Part shown: positions 56,400 to 64,000 of the stretch, one piece after another
Position numbering within the stretch: the stretch's first letter is position 1
How the letters are laid out: every line of letters begins with the position of its first letter
Assembly: GCA_037349105.1 (NCBI GenBank)
Contig: JAYJMM010000118.1
Coordinates: 1,798,001 to 1,862,000, forward strand
From: Limnomonas spitsbergensis
Lineage: Eukaryota; Chlorophyta; Chlorophyceae; Chlamydomonadales
Length of the DNA: 64,000 nt
Reading direction: 5' to 3'
Program-made: the position numbers and the translations under genes
The notes under the pieces: model-generated
Seen by the model: the letters and a program-made list of their open reading frames with translations, nothing else
What the model was told of the DNA's origin: nothing
Databases searched by the model: none

Positions 56400-59276
56400 T
56401 CATGTTGGTCGCTGCACATTGCTGTACCCACCTCCTCCTCTTCCAGCCTGGAAAGGCCTGGAAGATCCGGCACTCGGGCCGCGATGCGGGTGCATAGTGC
56501 TAGGGTAACCCCCTGCACCTGATCTCACCTCAGTGGCGTGACTCCGAGGCGTAGCATGCTGACCAGAATTCTGGTTTCTTCTTCCAGCATCTTTGCCCCC
56601 CTCTGCAGCCAGGTCCTCATACCTGATACCCTTCCTGACCTGTGTCCTCACACGCGCACGGTACTCATAGGCATTCTGCATGGCCTCAATGATCACACTC
56701 GCCTGGACTCTGAAGTTGTCATCTTCAACACCCAAGTCCTGAAGCTCTCTCTCACACACCTCCTGGAGGTACACTGGTACACCACGCATGATCACATCAA
56801 TGATAGATGTCCTCTCAATCGTTCCATTGTAAGCGATCTTGTTAGACCCCTGAAACGCTGAGTAAACTGACAAACACCGGATCCCAAACTGCCTGGGGTT
56901 CTCGCTGACGAGTACCGTCCTGTCAAGCTGATTCTGCTTACCCATGATGCAGCCCTGGGTCCAAATGGCCAATTCAGCTGATGTTGCAACGTTGAGGTAG
57001 CGCTTGGCTACCATCAACAGAGCTTCAATAAAGCTGTAGGGCTCGTCCTGCAATGGATAAGGCTCGTACTCTCGTACCCCAGCCTCCTCCACCCCCAGCA
57101 GGATCATCTTATTCCTCCTCATATTCCCCATGATGGTCTGAGTGCCATCCTGCAGGAAGTCATTCCTGGTACTGCCATCCCTTCCCTCAATGGCTCTCAC
57201 CATGGGCGGCATTGCACTCGGGCACAGATATTCTAGCTCAGCAAAGTGCTTCTTGAGGAAAGCGACCCCTGCTGGCAGAATTGTGCTCATAATAATGCTC
57301 ACCTGAGCAGACACCGCGTCGTGCAACATGTGCTCATTATTCCCCCAGAACAACCTGAGTGATCGTTCCCATATCCTGTGAGAGATAATGCTCTCAGTCG
57401 CTGAGAACTCAACAACCCTGGACGAGTCAATCACAGTCTTCCCATCTAGCTTGACATCAGTCAGCCAATTTACTGGACCCGGTGTGGCACTCTCTGAATC
57501 AGGGCGTCCACCATGATCACCTCCTGCAGGAGCTTGACTCCTGGAAGGGTCTCCTGACTCAAACAACACACCATGTCTTGACACCCATATGTGACCTGGA
57601 GGCTGACCCCCACCAGAAGGTGGTCCACCATTAGGTGGTTGGTTACCTCTTGCTGGCCCTTGACTATAGCCAGTTCCTGTCCCACCTCCGTGGAACTCAC
57701 CTCGGTCTTGATGTCCATACCGCAGGTTCTGATTCATGCCCTGCCCTTGCGACTGACCTTGGTTTTGATCATGCCCGTAACCTTGACCATACTGCTGGTG
57801 TTGTCTCTGGCCTTGACTGGAATCCCTTACACCTTGTGGAAACGCATGATGCATTCCTCCTGAATACCCAGACTGGAACCCATTCCATGTGGGCTCACTC
57901 GGTACCTGTTGAGCAGGCCTGAACCTACTCTGATCCTCATGGGACGGCTCTTGATGGCTGCGTTCCTGGGACGGTGCAAATGCCGTACCTCTGGTGCCTG
58001 CCCGCAGGGGCTCACTTGTAATCGCAGCGTTTCTAGCTGCATCCTCACCTTGATGTCGGCGATCATATTCCAGTAGCAGTCTCTGGGCAAGCGCCGCCCT
58101 CTCCCGGGTTGCCCTAACCCTGGAGCTATCCAGACCAGAACCAGCTAAGCCCTGAGTGATAGGAGTATTCCAATTGGAATGCTCAGTGCCCACAGCCGTA
58201 TGAAATGACTGTGATGCAGAAGGTCCCGTGAAGCGGTTACCTTGTTCTTGAGGTTCTCCAGCGGTGACATCATCCCCGGTACTTCCCCCAGATCCTTCAC
58301 CTTCAGGCTCTTCCGACACGGACGCCAAACTTTGCATCCGTGGCACAGAATCTTCATATCGTCCAGACTGTGGGTAGACTGGTACGTTATGCGTCTGTCC
58401 AGCCGACCTTGCAGGGACTTGCGTCGGCGGCGGCGGTGGTGGCGGTGGCGGACGTGATGATCCAGATTCCACACCATGAACTTCTCTTCTCACAGATGCA
58501 CCCTGAATAGGCGCAGCATTGGAGGGAGGGACAGAGGCGGCAGGAGCAACAGGCACGAGTGCTGGGATGTCTGCAACAGGCACATGCAGTGGTGCATTCT
58601 GCGCCATGGGCTCATGCACCGCAAAATGCATTGACACGTGCACAGCAAGAGACTGTTCAGGTGGTCGCTGGGGCGCGGCCACTGACGTAGCGGACCCTGA
58701 CTGAAACCCTCCCTCAACTTCAGTTACAACACTCTGTTCTGCAAGTCGGGTAACCTGCGTCATCTTAGACGGCGTCCCAGTGAAAGCATACTTGCGACTC
58801 TCCTTCTTGAGGTACATATACACAGGGTTGTCATATTGCATTAACACCTCTTTCCCTGTTTCCACGTCTATGAACTTCCTTGGAACCTGGGCAGGTGACG
58901 CAATCAGGGCTTCTTTAATAGCTTCGTTCCTCTCATCTTCCATAGGAGGAATTGTGTTTGCCGTCTTGTCAAATTCCTCAAGGCTGCATGCTTCTTGTCT
59001 GCTTTCCAAAGCTGACATTGCCTGCTCAACCATCTCTTGCTTGAGCCTTAGCTTATCCAGGCATACTTTAGCTGCTGGTCCAGCCCTATCATACATCTGT
59101 TGCCACACAGGCTTCGGTTGCACCAACGAAACTGGAGGATCAGACGAGGTCCCAGCAACTGAGGCTCCAACGGGTGCAACCTTTGCTGCTAGAGCACCCC
59201 TTGTGTTCTTAGCAACACTATCCTTCTCGATCTCTGGAGCGACTTTGGACACTTCTACAGCCCCTATCCCGCTCAT
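56400..59276 (-). CDS. E2 gag-like protein, about 958 aa
   Basis: ATG at 59276 (the open frame begins at a GTG at 59318). N-terminal helical region with DKLRLKQEMVEQAMSALESR, a long Pro/Gln/Gly-rich middle (PPPPPPPPP near 58435-58460; GQGYGHDQNQGQSQGQGMNQ near 57750-57800), then a folded capsid-like segment (VVEFSATESIISHRIWERSL to QNAYEYRARVRTQVRKGIRY) and a glycine-rich tail. Length is large for gag. It is followed in frame, after one TGA, by the zinc-knuckle region, so the native product may be a readthrough fusion or the TGA may be a mutation. Confidence 0.75.
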   Translation of the reverse strand: MSGIGAVEVSKVAPEIEKDSVAKNTRGALAAKVAPVGASVAGTSSDPPVSLVQPKPVWQQMYDRAGPAAKVCLDKLRLKQEMVEQAMSALESRQEACSLEEFDKTANTIPPMEDERNEAIKEALIASPAQVPRKFIDVETGKEVLMQYDNPVYMYLKKESRKYAFTGTPSKMTQVTRLAEQSVVTEVEGGFQSGSATSVAAPQRPPEQSLAVHVSMHFAVHEPMAQNAPLHVPVADIPALVPVAPAASVPPSNAAPIQGASVRREVHGVESGSSRPPPPPPPPPTQVPARSAGQTHNVPVYPQSGRYEDSVPRMQSLASVSEEPEGEGSGGSTGDDVTAGEPQEQGNRFTGPSASQSFHTAVGTEHSNWNTPITQGLAGSGLDSSRVRATRERAALAQRLLLEYDRRHQGEDAARNAAITSEPLRAGTRGTAFAPSQERSHQEPSHEDQSRFRPAQQVPSEPTWNGFQSGYSGGMHHAFPQGVRDSSQGQRQHQQYGQGYGHDQNQGQSQGQGMNQNLRYGHQDRGEFHGGGTGTGYSQGPARGNQPPNGGPPSGGGQPPGHIWVSRHGVLFESGDPSRSQAPAGGDHGGRPDSESATPGPVNWLTDVKLDGKTVIDSSRVVEFSATESIISHRIWERSLRLFWGNNEHMLHDAVSAQVSIIMSTILPAGVAFLKKHFAELEYLCPSAMPPMVRAIEGRDGSTRNDFLQDGTQTIMGNMRRNKMILLGVEEAGVREYEPYPLQDEPYSFIEALLMVAKRYLNVATSAELAIWTQGCIMGKQNQLDRTVLVSENPRQFGIRCLSVYSAFQGSNKIAYNGTIERTSIIDVIMRGVPVYLQEVCERELQDLGVEDDNFRVQASVIIEAMQNAYEYRARVRTQVRKGIRYEDLAAEGGKDAGRRNQNSGQHATPRSHATEVRSGAGGYPSTMHPHRGPSAGSSRPFQAGRGGGGYSNVQRPT

Positions 59277-59344
59277 CTTCACCGTTTTATCGATCTTGGA
59301 ACGAACGATTTCAGCCACAGACGATTAGAGGTGATCCTAATCGG

Positions 59345-59359
59345 ACTTTTTCTTTCTTA
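59345..59359 (-). promoter_or_regulatory. E2 self-complementary primer-binding site
   Basis: ACTTTTTCTTTCTTA abuts A1 and is the exact reverse complement of 59954-59968 within A1. Same geometry as in E1 and E0. Confidence 0.72.
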
Positions 59360-60089
59360 AACAAGTACTAATAAACTCTTACAGAGGTTATAGTAAGAGC
59401 TTCTCGATCCACTGCTGTAACTCAGTGAAATCAGCTCGATAACAGGTGATAGCTCTTGCTACTTCACCTGGACTTCTTCGATACTGTTGACAAGATCTCG
59501 TAAAGCCTCGACACTTGAGGTACTTATAGGTTTCTTGGGACGATCTTGGGCGATTGTGGCCGTTAGTTGATCTGCTGTGGTGAGTCGCTTGCTTGGCGAC
59601 TTCTGGTGACTGAAGATATATCTGATGAATCAGATGGTCGACTTGGAGCCAAAGGAAAGGCTGTAGATTGGAGATGTGATGGTGGGTTGGTGGTAATATC
59701 CATCTGTAAGGCTGGAGATATGCCTTGTTAAGAGGCAGGAATAACTCTAATTGCTGCAGATAGTCGACTGTTGGCCTAAATGCTCTGCCAACTTCGTATC
59801 AGGAGACTTGCTGATGCTTATAGGGTCGCTGTTGGCCTAGTTGCTCTGCCAGTTTCCCCTTAGTAAGACTTTGGTTGACGATTAACTTGCAGATCGATAA
59901 TCAGGGACAATAGATGGAAACGTTAAGAGTCTATTGAAGGCCGTGAGATCAAGTAAGAAAGAAAAAGTAAAGGACCCAGTTCGGGATCCTCTAAGACGGC
60001 AAACACACATGTTCAGGTTCACACATAAACTTCCAACCGAAAAAGCAGTTGTCGCAGTCAAACGCACGGTGCAGTCATACGTCGTGACA
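59360..60089 (-). repeat. E2 repeat A1 (730 bp, 5' terminal)
   Basis: Starts TGTCACGACG in element sense at 60089. Contains the primer arm 59954-59968, leaving about 120 bp of possible U3 upstream of it. Differs from A2 at scattered sites, giving a means to date the insertion. Confidence 0.9.
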
Positions 60090-61091
60090 GTTTTCCCTGG
60101 CATAAAACTTTTCTTTTTCTTCTCTACAATACCGCTGGGGAACGTCCGGCTGTTCTTGTTTTACTCCTCGACCTACCCCAACAGTGTCCTGATTAATTGG
60201 TTGACCACTGATTGGAGTTTGTACCGGCGGTGGTGGCGTTTTGCTGAACACACTGACTGCTGACTTATACCTAGTATTATTCGCAGTATTCATTATCTGT
60301 TGACCTTGGACATATTCCTCTTTCGGAGTGATGTGATCGAATCCCGTTGCTTGGTCTCCTTCGCCTATAACTGAGAAGTTATTGGAGCTATCGCAACTTG
60401 GTGAGAAAGTCCCATCTGCTCTAAGTTTCTTTGCGATAAAATGCAATACGGGTGCTCCTCCTTGATAGCCATCTTCACGTTTGACTGGTGGTGAATCGCT
60501 ATGCTCACTAGTTTGCCCAGATCTCTTCGTGATGTATGCACATTGTTGAAGCTTACTGGCTGAATAATCGAATTCAGATTTTTTTAGACTGTAAGCAGGA
60601 TTTCCCATTACAGAAAAGGGGATCCTTTCGTTATAATTATCGTCACCAACAGGGATTATCATTACCTTTGGGGTCCTCGCTAAGTCAACTGTTGCCCGGT
60701 TATATTCACTCTGTAATTTCCAGTAAGCAATTTCCTCTTCATTCTGCAAAGCAATCTCAGCTTCACGTTGTGCTTCTTTTTCTTTAGTAGCGTTCCTTCT
60801 CGAAACCTCCCTATGCTCTCGGTTCATCATAATTTCCCTTTCAGCCTCGCATTGCTTAGCATGTCTAATCGCGTTGCGTAGGCTTCTTTGCTCATTCTTA
60901 TTCAAGTATGGCAAATCAGTGGTTATCAACCCGTCTTGATCTCTGACCCGAGCTCGCATTAACAAATGGATCTGGTCCTGAGCAGTCATGTCCTCTAGTT
61001 TCTTTTTGATGATCACAATCTCTAAATCTTGATCATGCTTGGCCTGAACAAACATTACACTGCCATGTTCATCCTCTGATTCGTCAGTCAT
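60090..61091 (-). pseudogene. E3 gag-like ORF truncated by E2
   Basis: ATG 61091 (MTDESEDEHGSVMF...). A long charged helical stretch (NAIRHAKQCEAEREIMMNRE ... KEKEAQREAEIALQNEEEIA) suggests coiled coil. A Pro-rich segment and KQEQPDVPQRYCREEKEK follow. The frame runs into E2 at 60090 and stops at 60075. It shares the leader with E0 up to the ATG, but the proteins differ completely after it. Confidence 0.55.
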
Positions 61092-61474
61092 GAAACCAGT
61101 CCTGACTGTTGACAGGAAAGGTTCCAGGATACTGAAAAGTACTTCTTGTGATCGATCAAGTGGTCGACAGACGATTTCTGGCACCTACTTGAGTCAACTC
61201 TTAGAGTCGACCTGTTTACAGACAACTGGAGGTGCGACCAGTCGGACTATTTCTTTCTTAGAAAAGTGCTGTGACTTAAGGAATATGACAGATTCCTGAT
61301 CACTGCTGTTGAGACTCGAATTCCCAGCTGTAAACCTGGGAATCAGTCGATGTATTTAAGATAAGTATCCCCTGGACTACTTACCTGACTATTCTCTATT
61401 GTTGACAAGATTGCCTGATGGGTCGACCCTTCCGAAGGTGACTGTAGCAGCAGTTGAAGATGTAGTACACTGAG
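60090..61474 (-). mobile_element. E3: 5' fragment of a third retroelement
   Basis: From high coordinate: truncated A-type repeat (61474-61261), primer-site equivalent (61260-61246), leader, gag-like ORF from ATG 61091, cut at 60090 by E2. 61089-61474 aligns without gaps to 23146-23531 of E0 at roughly 95 percent by eye. The repeat stops matching at 61474, so its outer part and inner primer arm are missing. Confidence 0.75.
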
Positions 61475-63621
61475 TGTGCATGTAGGGTACTACTGCTTGT
61501 GCGTGTGTGGAGTTGCTACTGACCGGCTGTGAATGTCAGCTGTTTCACCATGTCTACCGAGCACTTGTTTTGACAGTCCAGCGAGGCAACACATTTATTG
61601 CATGACATGTGCATGTCAACCGGTATGAGCACGAAATAAATGAGTGGGATGCCTTCATGTGTGTAGCAGTAGGTCAAGCTCACATGGTCCGTCACATGAT
61701 CTTGAGCATCAAATGTCGATAAGAAGGTGTATGATGTGTTTGTATAATCTTCCAGTGCGCTTGCAGCGTGTTTTTTTGTAAGATGCATTGCAGGCTGCGG
61801 CACTGTGCTTGCCTACCTCTGCCAGGATTCCTGGTTTTCCACCAGCTGTGCATGGCACCTGTCATGTCAACAATTGTCATCGCAGCAACTTCATTTGCTG
61901 TATGTGCATGCTGGGTGCCAGAACCTAGGTACTGGTAGTGTAGGTTGGAGGTCCCCACGACATCCACGCTTCAAAAGTGGGTGGTATGTGTATCGTCCCT
62001 GGATGCTACTGAGTCTCAGGCTGTACAGATGCACATGTTGTACACCCATATATTAGACAGTGTATCGTATCTTGAGGATATGTTGAGGAGACACTGACAG
62101 TACTGAGCAAGGCGGGGCTCTTTACACTACAACAATCTAATCCATATTCAACGTTTTAGTACAGCGCTACAGTATGGGACGGATGCCTTTACTTATGGTT
62201 GACTTAAAGTAACTGGGGCCATAACTTTTGAGGTTATTAGGAGTTCTCAGACTTTCTATTCAGCCTTTTCTCCATCCCTTTTTCTTCTTTGCAAAAATAA
62301 AAGTGCAGTACTGTGGCAACTCCTGTTGCCATAATACTGCACTTTTATCCCAAACTCACCCATACAATTGACGTACATGGGCGGACCGATGAGGCAGCCA
62401 ACAGGCAGTGCCATGCGGCGCACAGAGCAAGGAACAGGAATGGGGCAGCAGTTTGATCTGCATTGATGCACGACTTCAGCAGGCCTAGCATCATCGGCTC
62501 TAGTAGTAACACTCCACAAGTTCACGAGGCTAGACAAACCCCAGGAAGATGGCATGTATTCAAGAATGTAGCCTTGGGTAAATCCCCAAATTATGCATGT
62601 CGAAATCCAGCTCGACATGAGACGCAAAAGTTGAAATTGCGACGGGTAGCACCAGGGGTAGCAAATTGGGAGCACCTCTGGGACCACCATCTGGAGGCAC
62701 AAGCCGATCTGGCGACAAAACCGTGTGCCTTATGCAAAGGAATGGACAAATCATGTGACAGAAACAAAGAGATAAGAGCTTGACGGCGCGGCCTGAGGCG
62801 TGGCTTTGAGGAAGATTAGTTCAGGAAGATGCAGCCGCCACAGTGTCGATTCAGCTGCCATTCCATACTTCCATCACATGCATCCTCATGGTACCTCAAG
62901 TGCCGTATTCCTCAAGTATTTTGACGGTGTTTCTTTCTTTCCCCTGATAAGTGTTCATGCTCATACGTGCAACATATTAGAGCATTGTAGGTATTCAAAG
63001 CAGTGCGGCCGTTACCGCTGCCCTACACGTGATGTCAGACGTGGGCCCTCTGACGGATCTCACCGAACATTGCAAGAACAATCATCAGAGTTTAGGTTTA
63101 TGAAGAAATGCCGTGATTTGTCTGGATATTTTCAATGCAATACCAAGCCTGGCCTTGCCAGGCATGCGTTCAAACTCGACCAAGCTGTCGAGATCCATGT
63201 GGCCTACATGTGGCTTCCACACTGCCCCTCGCTAACACGACACGGCTGCCTTACCTACGATCGAGGATAGAGCTGACCTCACTGACAAAGCAGCTCTGGC
63301 CGTGGCTTGTCATCGTGCTGTTTCCATCGCGTTTTACGCCCCTCCTGGTGCGAGCGGTCAACCCAGACATACAGCCGTCTTCTTACTACAGGTGGATTCT
63401 CAAATCCACAACCCGACTGTGGAGTGTCAGGAGGCCGAACGAGTATCAGGGGACCAGCGACAGCCAGATTTAATCATGGTGGTGGTGTGAACACTGTAGC
63501 ATGCTCGAGAACCGAAAAGCCGTCACGGACCTCGACGTAGCAGCCTCTGTTGTCTCAGCAGCCTCTTGAGTTGGGCGCCGCCTCAGTCATATCCCAAGTC
63601 TGGGGACCCTATATCTGATAA
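61475..63621. other. Unclear region between E3 and the second AMT gene
   Basis: Holds the hairpin at 62297-62348 and several ORFs of 100-156 codons on both strands (for example 62800-63270 plus, 62256-62702 minus), none with recognisable motifs. The promoter of the second AMT gene should lie near 63500-63620. Confidence 0.45.
62297..62348. repeat. 24-bp-arm hairpin
   Basis: Left arm 62297-62320 (ATAAAAGTGCAGTACTGTGG...) and right arm 62325-62348 pair at 22 of 24 positions with a TCCT loop. One of the two differences is a G-U pair in RNA. A second near-perfect hairpin in the AMT neighbourhood, unrelated in sequence to the one at 42454. Confidence 0.75.
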
Positions 63622-63932
63622 ATGGAGTCAGTTTCGGAAAATGCTAGCAAGGTCACGCAAACTGACATCGTGCTCATCTACGGGTAAGAGCGAGACCCGC
63701 GACAGCATTCATCAATACTGGTTGAAGGCGATGTTCAGCTCTGCTATATGCACCCGTTGGGTCTGATCTGAGGCACAAGCTGGGAGATAGTGCATTGAGT
63801 ACTCCCTTTGATCGAGTGCTCATGCAGCCTTGCTGTCTGCCCCTGCCCATACCTCCCAGGCTGCTCGTTTTCTTCATGCATGTGGGATTTGTTTCTTTGG
63901 AGCTTGGCTACGGCAGGTCCAAGAACGTCAGG
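63622..63932 (+). CDS. AMT: Second ammonium transporter gene, first two exons (partial)
   Basis: Exon 1 63622-63683 starts at ATG and codes MESVSENASKVTQTDIVLIYG; exon 2 63861-63932 codes LLVFFMHVGFVSLELGYGRS then KNV. Exon 2 is 72 bp and has the same boundaries and phases as exon 2 of the 35-41 kb gene (GG|GT donor before, AG|GTGCGG donor after), so the two are paralogues in the same orientation. The gene continues past the window. Only the N-terminal tail and helix 1 are visible, so whether it is intact is unknown. Confidence 0.9.
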
Positions 63933-64000
63933 TGCGGGCGTGCATGAAGGCTCATCTATGATCCATGTAAGCACCATGCGATGGCAGTCTGGTCTCTTCC

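Larger units (their letters stand above)
43320..60089 (-). mobile_element. E2: 16.8-kb Ty3/gypsy-like retrotransposon with split direct repeats, DNMT and second MTase-like ORF
   Basis: Element order: A1 (60089-59360), primer site (59359-59345), gag, zinc knuckle, protease, several ORFs, hydrophobic segment, RT, RNase H, C5 methyltransferase, integrase, PHD, MTase-like ORF, polypurine tract (44184-44173), B1 (44172-44110), GC, A2 (44107-43383), B2 (43382-43320). Same plan as E1, but the reading frame is broken by several shifts and A1 (730 bp) and A2 (725 bp) differ at scattered sites, so it is older. The ends are TG...CA; no target duplication is evident (AGCT versus GTTT), perhaps through later rearrangement. 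It separates E3 from 42903-43319. Confidence 0.88.

Noticed and set aside
45946..56402. UGA reassigned to an amino acid in this organism
   Set aside because: The intact E1 ORF and the AMT gene both end in TGA at the expected protein ends, so UGA is a stop here.
43316..60093. Target-site duplication for E2
   Set aside because: Flanks read AGCT and GTTT; no shared 4-6 bases, so none is claimed.
1..64000. tRNA, rRNA or other structured RNA genes
   Set aside because: No cloverleaf, rRNA core or snRNA signature was recognised by eye on either strand; a covariance-model search would be decisive.

Overview
This window is eukaryotic nuclear DNA, most likely from a green alga. Support: a spliced eight-to-twelve-helix-type ammonium transporter gene with short GT-AG introns and GC-rich third positions, no bacterial operons, and very large Ty3/gypsy-like retrotransposons. 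The exact lineage cannot be fixed from sequence alone. About two thirds of the window is retrotransposon.

Layout. (1) 1-24133 is a decayed minus-strand element E0, split at 3184/22184 by a complete, apparently very young 19.0-kb minus-strand element E1 (3185-22183) flanked by a 4-bp TGCT duplication. E1 has one uninterrupted 5260-codon ORF: zinc knuckles, a retropepsin-like domain, a hydrophobic segment, RT, RNase H, a DNMT3-like cytosine-C5 methyltransferase, DDE integrase and a PHD finger. (2) 24134-35020 is mostly unrecognised sequence with a purine-rich repeat tract, a possible small spliced minus-strand gene and a pair of inverted CCGGAA-rich motifs. (3) 35021-41121 is an intact 11-exon ammonium transporter (AMT) gene, plus strand, 443 aa by my splice model. 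(4) 41122-43319 is non-coding or unclear, with a near-perfect 30-bp hairpin. (5) 43320-60089 is a second, older minus-strand element E2 of about 16.8 kb with the same domain order as E1, broken by frameshifts, plus an extra downstream ORF that looks like an NPP-motif DNA adenine methyltransferase. (6) 60090-61474 is the 5' part of a third minus-strand element, E3, whose leader matches E0. (7) 61475-63621 is unclear. (8) 63622 to the end holds the first two exons of a second AMT paralogue on the plus strand, so the locus is a tandem AMT pair separated by retroelements.

Main discovery. E1 and E2 do not have ordinary LTRs. In element orientation both read A1 - interior - polypurine tract - B1 - GC - A2 - B2. 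This is the split-direct-repeat plan known from tyrosine-recombinase (PAT/Ngaro/Kangaroo-type) retrotransposons, yet both encode a DDE integrase and no recognisable tyrosine recombinase. The A2|B2 join looks like a 2-LTR-circle junction and the B1|A2 join is the palindrome GACAGCTGTC in both. In addition, the sequence directly abutting A1 (the primer-binding position) is perfectly complementary to a segment inside A1 in E0, E1 and E2, with different sequences in each but pairing preserved, which fits self-primed reverse transcription of the Tf1 type. Together these suggest a family of giant, self-primed, methyltransferase- and PHD-carrying elements that may integrate from circular DNA.
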